A stretch of 38,762 bases of DNA from assembly GCA_003427395.1 (NCBI GenBank), contig BFEA01000097.1, positions 2,459,010 through 2,497,771 of the forward strand, read 5' to 3'. The notes beneath the pieces were generated by a model. It made no database searches. It worked only from the letters and a program-made list of their open reading frames with translations, and was not told the origin of the DNA. The stretch comes from Chara braunii (taxonomy: Eukaryota; Streptophyta; Charophyceae; Charales; Characeae). The position numbers were made by a program, and so were the translations under genes. This document shows positions 10,475-20,439 of this stretch, piece by piece (position 1 is the first letter of the stretch; each line of letters begins with the position of its first letter).

Positions 10475-10556
10475 TATGATGTAGTATCGATGCGTAATAC
10501 ACCGACGTCCTACTCTCAGGACGACCGGAGACCCAGGTTAAAACCCTGGCGGCATA
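10475..10556 (+). ncRNA. tRNA-like fold, possibly derived from tRNA-Asp
   Basis: Acceptor arms TATGATG (10475-10481) and CGGCATA (10550-10556) make 5 Watson-Crick pairs and 1 wobble out of 7. A 2-nt linker is followed by a D-arm GTAT/ATAC (10484-10500) with a 9-nt loop. The T-arm is CCAGG, 7-nt loop TTAAAAC, CCTGG (10533-10549), directly abutting the acceptor strand. The middle arm CGTCC/GGACG (10506-10523) has an 8-nt loop and unusual spacers, so no anticodon can be named. The stretch GTAGTAT and the T-arm side resemble plant tRNA-Asp recalled from memory (about 16 of 21 bases over the T-arm). Best read as a degenerate tRNA or a tRNA-like RNA element, not a working tRNA. Confidence 0.35.
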
Positions 10557-10560
10557 TAGT

Positions 10561-10962
10561 TGTGTGGACACAGATTGTTGGAGGCCTCGACCCTGAGTAT
10601 GTCGGCTAATCGGATTGGTTCCTTTCTCGTCAGCACTTGGAGTGCGGATGGATTTATAGCTTTTGATTTGGCGAAGCGACGGGGACGTCGCTTAATATGG
10701 TCCGGTAAGTTGTCGGTGCGAATACCCTTACAAGGGTATCCGCCCTGGTTTTTGCAAGTGACAGGAAATAGTTTTGGTTTAAAGTTTACGTACACCGCGC
10801 TAGGCGCGGCTGCGTCTGTGACTTATGTTGACTGGAGGGTTAACTAGAGTAAAGAGTGCGTGGGCGTGCAGGTTTGAGGCGCGCATGATTCCGTTTCTAT
10901 CATTGATTATGAAGCCGGCGCGGACGCCGGTCGGCTTAATTTTTATTTTTATTTTTATTTTT
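10561..10962 (+). other. Chain of perfect hairpins ending in a T-rich run
   Basis: TGTGT/ACACA (10561-10572). AAGCGAC/GTCGCTT (10674-10693). ATACCCTT/AAGGGTAT with outer GCG/CGC (10718-10743). CCGCGC/GCGCGG (10795-10809). CCGGCG/CGCCGG (10915-10930) lies inside an alternative AAGCCG/CGGCTT pairing (10912-10937). Four repeats of TTTTTA follow at once (10938-10962). The last hairpin plus T-run resembles a transcription stop; T-runs also stop RNA polymerase III. Function unknown. Confidence 0.45.
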
Positions 10963-11597
10963 CCTCTATTGTTGTTTTTGGTTACTCTTGGTTAAACTAG
11001 GATCTAGGCGATATTTTCTTTAGATGGCTACGTTTAACGGAGTCGAGCGCGCGTGCGGAGAACGACCCCGACGACGGCATCGGCAACGACGACGCAACTT
11101 CGCGCGGCGAGCGGTGTGTCGTAGGATGGCGCGCGGGGAAATTATGGCACGGTATAAGCAAGCCGGCGCAGGCACTGGGAGCCGCGCAGCCAGTTTGTTG
11201 GCCCGAAGCGCCGTGCCGCACTGCCTTGTATGGTGCTCTGCGGGCGCTAGTCTCAGGCTTGGGCATAGCCCTATAGGTTACGACAGTGGACTATTACTAA
11301 GGAGGTTCGAGGATCGAGGCTAGCGGGCATTGGCGCGGCGGCAGCGAAGCAACGTGGAGAAGACCGAGGAGTTGAGGGCCCGACGGGGCTATCCCCCTTC
11401 GTTTTTGTTTACGGGCGCGGCGGAGGGAGCCAATCCGTAGGACTCCCCGTTAATTCCCCTGTTTTGTTTTTATTATACTTACCCTTTTTCCCTGGCTTAT
11501 TTTTGTCTACTCGCATCCCGCTTTGGGGCGCGATGACGGGCCTAAGGCTGGGCTACGCGGAGTATGTTGCTTGAAGTGCAATTACAAACTGTTTTTT
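10963..11597 (+). other. Internal domain: GC-rich stretch, no gene seen
   Basis: Rich in CG dinucleotides and short CGACG runs around 11040-11110. Open frames here overlap on both strands and carry Arg-rich low-complexity translations, so they are not called as genes. Confidence 0.4.
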
Positions 11598-11616
11598 GCG
11601 GCTGCGCCGCAGCCGC
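11598..11616 (+). other. Perfect GC hairpin
   Basis: GCGGCTGC and GCAGCCGC flank the 3-nt loop GCC, following a T6 run. Confidence 0.5.
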
Positions 11617-11830
11617 GCCCCGTTTTGCCCTGAGACGAGGTGTCGCGGGTGGGACGCGGGGCCGTGGTTGCTTTTAGGGCCTATGGGCTTAGCTCAGCGG
11701 TACATCCGTGAACTGTCGAAATACAAGCATGTGTTCGGACCTAGAGGATGGCCTTTGAGGAGTAAGACTGAACATGTGGGGGGGGGGGGCTGCTCTGGCC
11801 GTAAAGGGCCATGGGGCGCCATTGTAAATG

Positions 11831-12290
11831 AGTCCTTTGGGACATCCGCAAGAATCGGATTGGTACGGGAGAAATCCACCAGGCCACTGCGTAAGGATGA
11901 GGTGCGTGATTCCGGGGATGAACCCGGATGCCGAGCCGTCCGGGTGCGTGCGAAAAGAGGGGAGGGCGGTGCCCGCCCCTCGCTAGTAGGCCGGTGGCCT
12001 TTGGTGTCGCCGTGGGGCATCTTCCCGGTCAAGTCCTTCGGGACATCTGTTAGAAATTGGAGGTGATACGGAGGAGATCCTCATGGCCAGCCGCGCAGGG
12101 ATAGCACACACAAATTGAGAAAGGGGGGGGGCGCCTGCCGAGGATCCGGCCTCGGAAAGGGGCCAGGTCCATGCTCAATCTTATCAGGGCGGAGTGGCAC
12201 CGAGGCCGCCCGAACTCCGAAGGGCTATTGAGGCGCTAAGCCCAGTGAGAGTCCTTCGGGACATCCGTTAAAATTGGAATGATACAGAGA
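11831..12290 (+). repeat. Three spaced copies of a roughly 40-bp block
   Basis: AGTCCTTCGGGACATC plus a downstream AATTGG or ATCGGATTGG and GATACGGAG-like tail recur at 11831, 12032 and 12250 (spacings 201 and 218). The core TCCTTCGGGA is itself a small hairpin (TCC/GGA). G-runs at about 11778 and 12124 lie between copies. Confidence 0.5.
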
Positions 12291-12429
12291 AGTTTAGCGT
12301 AGCCCCAGCGCAAGAGTGACACACATAAATGGAGAACAACTTTCCATTTTTGTTTGTTTTTGTCTGGGTTTTGTTCGATCCGACCTTTGCGCTGTCCGAA
12401 TCACGGAGCGCTAGTTGTTGTTGATATCA

Positions 12430-13560
12430 ACGCGAGGTAGTAGACAGTGCGAGTAGGGGAGAGGGAAGTTTTGAATGAACCAGGGCGTGATGCTGCGCCG
12501 GGGTCAGTTGGGAATGAAGATAGCGGGGATACCGGGTGACGGCAACAGAAGTGGGGGGAGTGAGGCTGTACAAAGACAGGGGAAGGCAGAATGAATCTGG
12601 CGCAGATTTGCGCCTGGGTACATTCAGAAATGAGGGAGGCGGAGGAAACGATCGGGATGACAGCGAAGAGGGCTGGAAAGGAGAGTGGGTTGGGCTCGGC
12701 TGTGCATGCTGTGGTAGAAGGTGGAGCACCGCAGATAGCGTTGGAAGCGACCGGGTAGCACCAGGCGGTAGCGCAGCGGTCTCGTTATGGAGCAGTGAGC
12801 GGGGCCAGGTAACGAGCAGGGGAGTAGGAAGTAGGACGAGATGTACCCGAACGGGAAACGGGCCGGGTGTTTTTGGAGATGGTGGGGAAACGGGCAGGGC
12901 ACAGTCGGGGATGGGCTGCTCACCCGATTCTGGGTGAAATCGGATGGGAGAAGGACGAAGTCTGGGTATTGATGATAGGGCGATTTCAGCTATGAGGTTA
13001 GTTTGGGATGAAGGTTAGTATAGGAAAAGNTATTAAGAAAACGAGTTGCGCAGGGGAGCTGGAGATATGGCGGGAGGAATGATAGTGCGAATTAAAAGTT
13101 CGGAATCCCGCTCGATTCTCGATGGATTCGAGCGGGATAAGGTGCAAAACTGAGTTTTTGGCCCGGGCGATGGTAATGATGATGTTAGTATTTCCAACGG
13201 GTTAGTAGGTAGGGAGGTAGTAGTAGAGGCGGGTGCGCGGAGAACAGAGAAGAAGGTGTGAGGGGGTGAATGAACCAGGCCCGTTTTCGAGGCCAGGTGC
13301 TTTCGAGAGTAGAGGTAGCCGGGTGGTATTGGGCAACCGCACGAGCAGGCAGCGAGCATTGAGGTGTGGCAGAGGAGAAAGGAAAGGCGGGAGTGCAGAA
13401 GAGGAGGCGCTGAAGAGAAAACATGACGCGGTGGTGAGCCGAGATACNGTGCAGAGAAGGGTGAATGCACCCGAACGCGATCTGCGACCGGGTCCATCGG
13501 AAGCTTTAGTTGGGGAGAGGGGGGGTGAATGATCTTGGCCGAGTTGTGGGTCAGATGCAC
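12430..13560 (+). other. Purine-rich, strand-biased segment of the internal domain
   Basis: For more than 1 kb the plus strand is dominated by G and A in runs such as GGGGAGAGGG and AGAGGAGAAAGG. Open frames on either strand translate to Gly/Arg/Glu-rich or Ser/Pro/Leu-rich low complexity. It is not next to the 3' LTR and so is not a normal polypurine tract. Scattered N bases lie at 13030, 13448 and 13576. Confidence 0.45.
13105..13138 (+). other. Perfect 11-bp hairpin
   Basis: ATCCCGCTCGA (13105-13115) pairs with TCGAGCGGGAT (13128-13138) around a 12-nt loop. Confidence 0.5.
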
Positions 13561-13750
13561 CGGACGGTATGAATGNTAATAGAGCGGCAGAGCACACCCC
13601 GTTCTTGAGCTCCTCGCTATCAAGAACCGTGGCGNTGTNGTGGAAGTCCCCGTCGGCTGGTTGCNGATGATTTCCGTGAAACCGTNTTTNTGTTGGTGGT
13701 CCCGATATCNATTAGTTAGNGCCCCCTCNTGGCNTTNGGCTGCAGGCCGT
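13561..13750 (+). other. Low-quality junction before the 3' LTR
   Basis: About ten single N bases fall between 13635 and 13737. The bases just before the LTR (GGCTGCAGGCCGT) are not purine-rich, so the expected polypurine tract is missing or lost in poor sequence. Confidence 0.5.
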
Positions 13751-14917
13751 TGTGGTAGGTGCCTGAGGAGGGAGCCATTATTTGCCTATGAGCTCGACTG
13801 ACAACGTCTTGAACTGGTATAGGGGGCGGGTGGTCACTAAGCTACGAGAGCCGTAGGTGATGCCCTAACTACTGCATACGACTGAAGGGTGTCGTAATTG
13901 TCGAGGTTACTATAGCTATTGTTGACATATTGGCTCGACCCCGGTGACCGCTCAGGCGAAAGTGGTTGACTGGGAAGCTGCAGTCAGGAGAGCTGCAAAT
14001 GTCGTTTTGAGGTACTACTGTGGCTAAGCTGTTGACCGAGGTGTTGCCCGCCCTGCCGAGGGAAGGGGCAGGAAGCCAGCTCGAATTAGGAGTCTGCCTG
14101 CTGACCAGAATGTCGCCTCTCCTGTAGGCTGAAACAGAGAGGGGGTCCTGTTAGCTACGGCCTACTGCTGCGCACTGTGCACAAAGTGTTGCTGCTGCCT
14201 GCGACTATATGCGAACTATTACTAACTGTTGGGTGGTGTGTGGCTCACCAGATCCGTTCAATGCAGTCGTGGACTGTGTTTGCCCCTGTGCAAGCTGCGG
14301 TTGCTGCTCATAGCCGGCCCGATTGCGCCTCCAGGTGCATTGAAACCTGTCACTTGTTGCACGGCTACGATTCGACCAAGGGGTGGAGTACGACGGTCAA
14401 GGAGGTTATAGCTGGGGGCCGGAGGGTAATCAGGGGTGCAATAGCTTATGCTTTGACCTTGGTTGATCGAGCCGTGACACTTTTCGGTCATGGCTATGGG
14501 GTGTTAAGCTCACCACGACATCGAGGCTTGTTGGGGGTGATTAGGCTGCAGTGGGGCTACTACTGCAATTTGAGGAGTTGGCAGAAGGTCAGTATCCGGC
14601 GGCTTGATTTCGGATTGGTTGACGGCTGCGTGTTTTGGCCACCACTGCGGGGCCCTCAGGCGCTGAAGATATCAAGGCCCTCTCCTGCGGGTCTGAGAGC
14701 ACCCTCCTTGTATCTGAGTGACTGAAGGCTTTTCCTTCTGCCCCTCTTAGTCTAAGTCTAGTCTGCTGGTTCTGAGAGGAAGGCGGCAGGCGGTATTGCA
14801 ACCCGTAACCCGCGCTAGGCCTCTGTGGGAGGTTCGCCTCACCGATTGCGGGAGCTCTGTCGGGACTCAAATGAGTCCTGGAGGCAGGGAACTGAGTGGT
14901 AATTCCCTGACTCCCTC

Positions 14918-14923
14918 TATAAA
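14918..14923 (+). promoter_or_regulatory. TATA box of the 3' LTR
   Basis: Same CCCTCTATAAACCCGG context as in the 5' LTR. From here transcripts would read out toward 18718, antisense to the zinc-knuckle gene. Confidence 0.5.
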
Positions 14924-15164
14924 CCCGGCTACAACCCCTATCTGTACATACTTCTATGTTTGAATGATTATGTTGCGTGAATCCTGTACTTTGACTCTTA
15001 GTTTGATTTTCAAAACATGAATTTGACTAAGTAAAGGAAGGCATGTGCAATCTCATCTTCAACTTTGTTGTTCGACTGAAGACAGATTGTGAACGAAGGG
15101 GAATGCATCTGGGGAAAGGCTGGGAGAAAGGTAGTGTTGTGTGCAGGTTGGCTGGGTTACTAAG

Positions 15165-16107
15165 GCTGGGAGGTCCCCTTAAGTTCGGGGAAGCCCAGCG
15201 CTTTGTTTATTTTTGGATTGCATGGAGCCTCAGGCCGCTCTTTAAGTTTAGGTATCCTAAAGCTCTGAAGGCTGGGACGTCCCCATAAGTTTGGGAAGAC
15301 CTGGTGTTGTGAATTGCATGGAGGGTCGGGACGTTCTATAAGTTTAGGAGTCCTGGCTGCTCTGACTTGTGGGGGATTGACTATGAGTGACTTTCAGGGA
15401 CCCAAGGCGCTCTATAAGTGTAGGTACCTTTGGTTGCCTTGCTTTATTTGGGGGTTTTTCCTGTTTTCGTGTTTCTAAACGAGAAGGTTTGTACCGCTCC
15501 ATAAGTTTAGGTGGTTCAGCCCTTTTCCTGTTTTGTTCTGAGGGAATAATTTTGGCAGAGGACAGGCCGCTCTATAAGTTTAGGTAGCCTGCCCCACTGC
15601 CTCGTACGAATTGGGTCAGAGAGAAACGAACCTGGCAGGGGATCAGACCGCTCTATAAGTTTAGGTAGTCTGACCCAATGCCTCGCACATGTTGGAACCC
15701 AAGTGTTATAATTTGGCTATATGTTATTATTATTTTATTAAGAACAGGCTAGTCAGGCGCAGGTTCCATAAGATTGGACAGTCTGACTATAACTTATCAT
15801 AATTCGAAAAGAGTATAATCAAGAGATATAACTGAAGGTAAACTTAGGCAAGCTGAGCAACGTTCTAAGATGAGCGGCTCAGCCCTATGTCCATTTGGAA
15901 GGCTAAGTGCAAAGTGGTATATATAACTTGGCTATAAAAACAGTTCCGGGCAACTAGAGTGGTCTAGTCACATGCCCAAGGAAGAGAAAAGTAGTTGTGT
16001 CCTCTGTTTGTGTATACTTGGCTAAGTCAGAACGCTCTATAGGTTTAGGTATTCTGACTTTAAGCCTGGCTAAGTTGGGCGCGCTCTGTAAGTTCAGGTG
16101 GCCTGAC
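15165..16107 (+). other. Shared-loop stem-loop array (3' LTR)
   Basis: Same array as at 1415-2358. Pairing improves or is retained at several stems: GCTGGG/CCCAGC (15165-15199) is perfect here but weak in the 5' LTR. CAGGC/GCCTG (15563-15591) is fully paired here where the 5' LTR has a G-T wobble. CGGGAC/GTCCTG keeps pairing through a wobble. AAGTCAGAA/TTCTGACTT (16024-16060) is unchanged while its loop has one change. CCCAAGG/CCTTTGG has one mismatch. Confidence 0.72.
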
Positions 16108-16377
16108 CTATGCCTTATGTAAGCAGGGTATAAAGGGTTAAATTATTGAGAGATCATGAACTATTGTTTGCTCAGGTTGACTTGGGGATGGCGAGAGTAC
16201 TTACCTTTGTGGTTTGCCTGCATGTGATTGAGGGAGGCTACTACTTGGTCTGAGTTTCAGTTTGATAGGTAGTTGTTTTAGTCGCTCGCCACGTGCTAGA
16301 GCCATAGGAGTTAGTTTCAATTCCTTCATTTTTTTAGCTAAGTTTTTTTTACTTTAGATCAATTCTCACATTTTCTA

Positions 16378-16960
16378 GGATCATTTGTTATACTTGGCTT
16401 TGTATATATCTTGGCAAGCTACTTTCTCTATGGGAAGCGCTGCCGAAATTTCTACAAATCCAAGAAGTTAGTCAACTTTTGACTTGTCAAAGTTCAACTT
16501 ATCTATTCTTTGTATCTAATTTAGTAAAAATTTGGAAAGTCTCATTTTCTAAAAGGAGTGCTGCCCAAATTTTTGCTAATCAAGGGAGTTAGACAAAATT
16601 GGACTTTGAGAAGTCAAGGTTATTTTCAGATTCTGAACTTAGCCTTGTATAAATTTTGGAATAGCATTTTTCTAAAGGGAGTGTTACCGAAATTTTTGCA
16701 AAACTAAGGCACAAGTTAAATCTTGTCTAAGTTGAACTCAAGTTGTCCTTTGAGTTAATATCTGACTTAGTATAAATCTGGAAAGTCTCCCTTTCTAAAG
16801 GGAATGCTGCCCAAATTTTTACTAATTCAGGGAGTTAGGCAGAAATTTGACTTTCCAGAGTTGGAGACTATTTCTGTCTTCATACTTGGGCGCATATAAA
16901 TTCTGAAAAGACACTTTTCCTACGGGAAGCGCTGCCGAAATTTTCTTGATTTAGAGGAGT
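16378..16960 (+). repeat. Tandem 120-bp hairpin repeats (3' LTR)
   Basis: Counterpart of 2630-3200. GCTGCC-type ends fall at 16439, 16560 and, last, 16931, with the same AT-rich linkers. One core has GTTACC instead of GCTGCC. Confidence 0.62.
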
Positions 16961-17230
16961 TAGATTATATTTTGACAGGTGGCGATTCTGGCAATCCACC
17001 CTGAATAGGGGAGATTCTGTCATTAGTCTACCTTTGCTTTGGGCACCGGCTTAGAGGCAGGTTTGGACTTAGTTGGTAAGTAGCTTTGAGTGAGAATGTG
17101 CTATGGAGGGTTATCGCTCATATGCTGATGATTTAGCTTGGGTATTTGACCTACCTTGTGTTACAGGTCTTTTGGTGTGTCTGATTCAAGATCAGGACTA
17201 GATTCAACTTGATCCCTTCAGGATCATCTT

Positions 17231-17262
17231 CTGTTATCACTGATAACAGGTCGGTTGCCGAC
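17231..17262 (+). other. Adjoining hairpins in U5 (3' LTR)
   Basis: Identical to 3474-3505: the 9-bp CTGTTATCA/TGATAACAG inverted repeat followed by GTCGG/CCGAC. Confidence 0.5.
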
Positions 17263-18725
17263 TCGTCAGTTTGCGATTCAACTCCAATTCACTCTTGTCA
17301 CTCAACCTAAAGGCTTTAGCCCTGTGGTTTGAATTGTTTCATTGTGTTTTTACCCGGACTTTATTGAATGGTCATTTAACAGAAGTACTGAGTATTTATT
17401 TTGGGGAGTTGCACAAGAGTGAGGTTTGTATGGCTAAAGCAAGGGGTATGAGCATCGAGAATGGTTGAAGTTGACCCCGTGTAGTGAGTTGACTTTTGTT
17501 GATCTTTTATGTTATTGCAGGTATGGTTGTGGTTCGAACTTTGGATGTGACTGTCTGCGATTACATGCGTATGTGGCTGAGAGGAGCCCCACTGTGACTG
17601 TGAGGAGTGATCGTCCTAGATAGTTAAGACTTATGTATATATTTATATGTGCCCTGGGCATGCGCGTGGCTTACCGTGATCGTGCACAAGGATTAACCTG
17701 ATTATGCCTTGAGAGAAAAGGGAGATCCTCTTTTATCCTTTGCTTCTTAGAGATTTTTATGGTCGGACGTTGGTCCTGGGCCGGGATTCAAGGTCCTTGT
17801 CCAGGACATCCCAAGCCCTAGACTCTGCAGGGAAGGAATCTGCCCCCGTGCAGAGCCTATTTGCCTCGCCTACCGAGATGCTCAGACCAAAGATCGGAGG
17901 TCTCGCGGCAGCTGCACGACTATTCCTTTCAGCCGTGCAATGTCGTGAAGGATTAGACCCTCACGACACTTCGAGTCTGACACTTGAGTGTCATAAGCGG
18001 TACTCGGATCCACGAGGGACTGCTTGGTTATGGGTTCTACATAGTACGCCATCATTGCGACTGCTTGCGTACATTTGCATTGCGAGTCGATATGAGTTAG
18101 CCCTGCGTCCGCGCGGTTTTATATTGAGCCTCGCGCACGATGCCTATCCGATTGCCGCGTCGGAAAGTTATGGGATGACTGCTAAGGGACTAGGAGTGTT
18201 GTCGCGTTGTTCATATTGTGTCGTTTCGTATGTGTGCGTTTGTGTGTTTTATTTTTGCGTTTATTAGAGTGGTGTGCGCGTGGTGTTGGGATGCGTCCTA
18301 GTCGACCGACGTCGGGCCGCGCTGGGGACTTCAGCCCCCCAAGATGTCGGTTCGCGTGCGGGTCCGATAGGCGTATTACCGCGCGTACCTCCTATGCTAC
18401 AGCGAACGAGAAACGTCCTCGGCTGGTCCACCTCTGCGATTGCAACTGATCAGCTTTCGTATTGTGGACTGGTAGCTCGGCGGGGATACGCCCACCGATG
18501 GGAGGTGACAGTTCCTGTAAGGTGGAGGTAGGTTGTGCCTCGCGTAGGCCCTATCCTGTCATAGGGGGCTCACAAGAGGTATGGCTGGCGCACTCGGCCG
18601 GAGCGGCCTGAGGAAGCTCCACTTGTGTGTTCGTGACGAGGTTGGTCCAACTCCTGCGTGACGCGGCCGAGAGGGTCCCGCGCCGCTGCATGCGGTGCCG
18701 GAATAATGCGCTCAACATCGTTTCT

Positions 18726-19532
18726 CTAAACCTCCGCATTTGCTTCCGCTGATTCACATTGTTTCTGGAGCGCAAAAATCACCTCCTCCATCGTAGCTAA
18801 GCATTTATCAGTGGTCGCCTTAGCTTCCGCCTGCTCACGTCTGAGTCGGATGAGTTCCTCGGAATCTCTGGTCACACCAATCACTGTAGCAGAGGTACTA
18901 GCACCGCCGTTTCCTCGCTTTAGCCTGTCCACCTCAAACCGGAGCCTAGCAATCTCCTCAGTTTTCTTTGTCTTTTGGTCGGTTTCACTTCCCATCTTAC
19001 ACTGCCGACTCAAAGATTCAACAAGCACCTTCAACTCCTTAATCTCATCAGAACCTCCATTTTTCTTCCCTCCGACGACTTCACACACCTTGTCTAACTT
19101 AATCGATATTTCCCTCTGCATTTCTTTCTGGAATTCTTCGCGTTCTTTTTTCTCTTGTAACCTTCGTTCTTCATCCTGTTTCTCCCGCCTCCTCTTCTCT
19201 TCTTCTTCACGTTGTACACGTAGACGAGCTTCTTCAGCTTCATGCTTGGAGTTGATTCGCCCGACAATCTCCTCCAACGAACTGACTCTTCTTCCTAGAC
19301 CACTACCGCCACTTCCACCGTTGTATTGACCAGCATAGTATGGAACAGTCGTTCCCACATTAGACGCAGGAGGTACCGTCGCCAAAGGTTGCACGGGCAC
19401 AAGAGCATTCGAGGGCCGCGCTTCATTCAACCTCCGATCCGGTTGCAGACGGAATCGAGAAATATGGCCAAGTTGGCCACAATTGTAGCATTCACGAGCT
19501 AGCGGAACATTGGGAACTCCGTTAGACGCCAT
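18726..19532 (-). CDS. CCHC zinc-knuckle, coiled-coil protein, 268 aa
   Basis: An intact ATG-to-TAG frame. Residues about 17-30 read CYNCGQLGHISRFR, a CX2CX4H nucleic-acid-binding knuckle whose final Cys position is Arg. A Pro/Ser/Gly-rich linker ends near residue 80. Residues about 85-150 are a charged coiled coil (EEEEKRRREKQDEERRLQEK), and a further coiled coil runs from about 165 to the end with leucines or isoleucines in heptad-like positions. I recall many proteins with this layout in Chara predictions, usually part of transposon-related families; the role is unknown. The upstream leader on the minus strand has a long CT-rich tract (19676-19740). The stop lies 8 bases from the LTR border, so a longer ancestral frame may have been cut. 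Base composition and frame length set it apart from the decayed DNA around it. Confidence 0.7.
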   Translation of the reverse strand: MASNGVPNVPLARECYNCGQLGHISRFRLQPDRRLNEARPSNALVPVQPLATVPPASNVGTTVPYYAGQYNGGSGGSGLGRRVSSLEEIVGRINSKHEAEEARLRVQREEEEKRRREKQDEERRLQEKKEREEFQKEMQREISIKLDKVCEVVGGKKNGGSDEIKELKVLVESLSRQCKMGSETDQKTKKTEEIARLRFEVDRLKRGNGGASTSATVIGVTRDSEELIRLRREQAEAKATTDKCLATMEEVIFALQKQCESAEANAEV

Positions 19533-20379
19533 GTTGAAGTCAAAGCCACTCTACGGTAGTATCACTCCTACCTTGGTTACTTTGTGAGCTCAAGTATGTC
19601 ACAAACGTGACAGCACGGAGCACGTAGCAGATTTCGAGTTCTCAATGCACAGACCAGAACGAGAGCCACACTAGACTAGGAAAGGAAGAAAGGAAGAGGA
19701 AGGGGAGAAGAAGAAGAAAAACAAGGAAGACGAGTGTCCCGAACGCGACTGAATTTCGAAAAAATGGACATGAAGCACATCGGAAGTAAAACTTTCATCC
19801 GGCGTAACGACCCGACTGGTTTCGCCTGGCCGCCGACCAGGACTCATCAGGGGTCTAAGTCACATTGAATGGACACTAGTCTAACGAGCTAAATATACTA
19901 AACAGAACCTAGATGACTAGTCCGCTTGCTCAACTCTTCTTATGGGTCAACTCGGTAGTGACAGTCCACAAAACAACAGATCGAGTCTCTATGAAAGACT
20001 AGAAGATTGATACCTAGCCCTACTAACATTGGTTCCGATACTGCCGATACCGCGTCCAAGTCATATACGCCGCAAAACCCGAAAACCAGTAGCTGCCAAA
20101 CGCTGCGCTCACCACAATTATCGTCAATACCCGAAAAGCTAACAGAAATTCTTTCGATACCGTGTTCGAATCATCAAAGCACAAGGGTCCAGTACTAGAG
20201 CCTACCAGGCAAATGACTACCCCCGGTCTGAACCATCAATACTACCAAAAAGTCGAAAAACCTTATAACACCACTGTTCACCACGGCCACCCACCGCAAA
20301 CCATGCTTATTTCAGAGCCTTCAAGTAACCATAGACCCCCCATCGCATGCAGGCTCCGTGTAAAAATTCCAGTAAGATT
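19533..20379. other. Leader of the zinc-knuckle gene and unassigned DNA
   Basis: 19676-19740 is almost pure purine on the plus strand, so CT-rich toward the minus-strand gene. That suits a leader, or a 3' splice-site pyrimidine tract if an upstream exon exists. 19800-20379 contains only short open frames with no recognisable content. Confidence 0.35.
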
Positions 20380-20439
20380 GGGGTCAAGCTGCAGATGAAA
20401 AGGGAGGTGCAGGCTCCGTGCAGCTACTGGCAGAATGCT
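20380..20439 (+). repeat. Short direct repeat, left copy
   Basis: GGGTCAAGCTGCAGATGAAA, then GGGAGGTGCA, then GCTACTGGCAGAATGCT. It matches 20998-21045 apart from an 11-base GGCTCCGTGCA insertion that itself echoes 20351-20360. Confidence 0.6.

Larger units (their letters stand above)
1..18717 (+). mobile_element. LARD-like LTR retrotransposon, about 18.7 kb, non-coding
   Basis: Two direct repeats of about 4.96 kb enclose an 8.8-kb internal domain. The 3' LTR runs TGTGGTAGG to CTCAACA. The 5' LTR starts one base inside the repeat at the window edge and ends in CTCGACA. Two bases after it is an 18-nt site complementary to the 3' end of plant tRNA-Asp. The first 240 aligned LTR bases differ at 9 positions, 7 of them transitions, so insertion is not very recent. 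No zinc knuckle, protease, YxDD, RNase H or integrase motif is visible inside, so mobility would need proteins from another element. Long LTRs plus a long non-coding interior fit the LARD class known from grasses. The 5' flank is outside the window, so a target duplication cannot be tested; the right flank begins TCGTT. No polypurine tract abuts the 3' LTR. Confidence 0.85.
13751..18717 (+). repeat. 3' LTR
   Basis: Full-length copy of the 5' LTR, starting TGTGGTAGG and ending CTCAACA. It keeps the TATA box, the hairpin array, the 120-bp units and the U5 hairpins. An open frame at 14177-14725 is open only here; the 5' copy has three stops in it and it begins with GTG, so I do not call it. Confidence 0.88.

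Noticed and set aside
11676-11760. tRNA gene suggested by TTAGCTCAGCGGT, an A-box-like sequence
   Set aside because: No acceptor pairing, T-arm or proper B box downstream; the nearby GTTCGGACC has no stem.
12117-12133. GAGAAAGGGGGGGGG as the polypurine tract
   Set aside because: More than 1.6 kb from the 3' LTR start; a PPT must abut it.
13033-13623. 196-codon minus-strand open frame
   Set aside because: Low-complexity Ser/Pro/Leu translation of the purine-rich strand, containing N bases, with overlapping frames of the same kind.
14177-14725. 182-codon open frame in the 3' LTR
   Set aside because: Begins with GTG, is interrupted by three stops in the 5' LTR, and overlaps a conserved hairpin; no domain recognised.
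1-18717. rDNA intergenic spacer or giant satellite as explanation of the 5-kb duplication
   Set aside because: TG...CA borders and a tRNA-Asp PBS 2 bases after the first copy fit LTRs; no rRNA sequence is seen.
18811-19329. 172-codon plus-strand frame opposite the zinc-knuckle gene
   Set aside because: Ser/Phe-rich shadow of the coiled-coil codons on the other strand.
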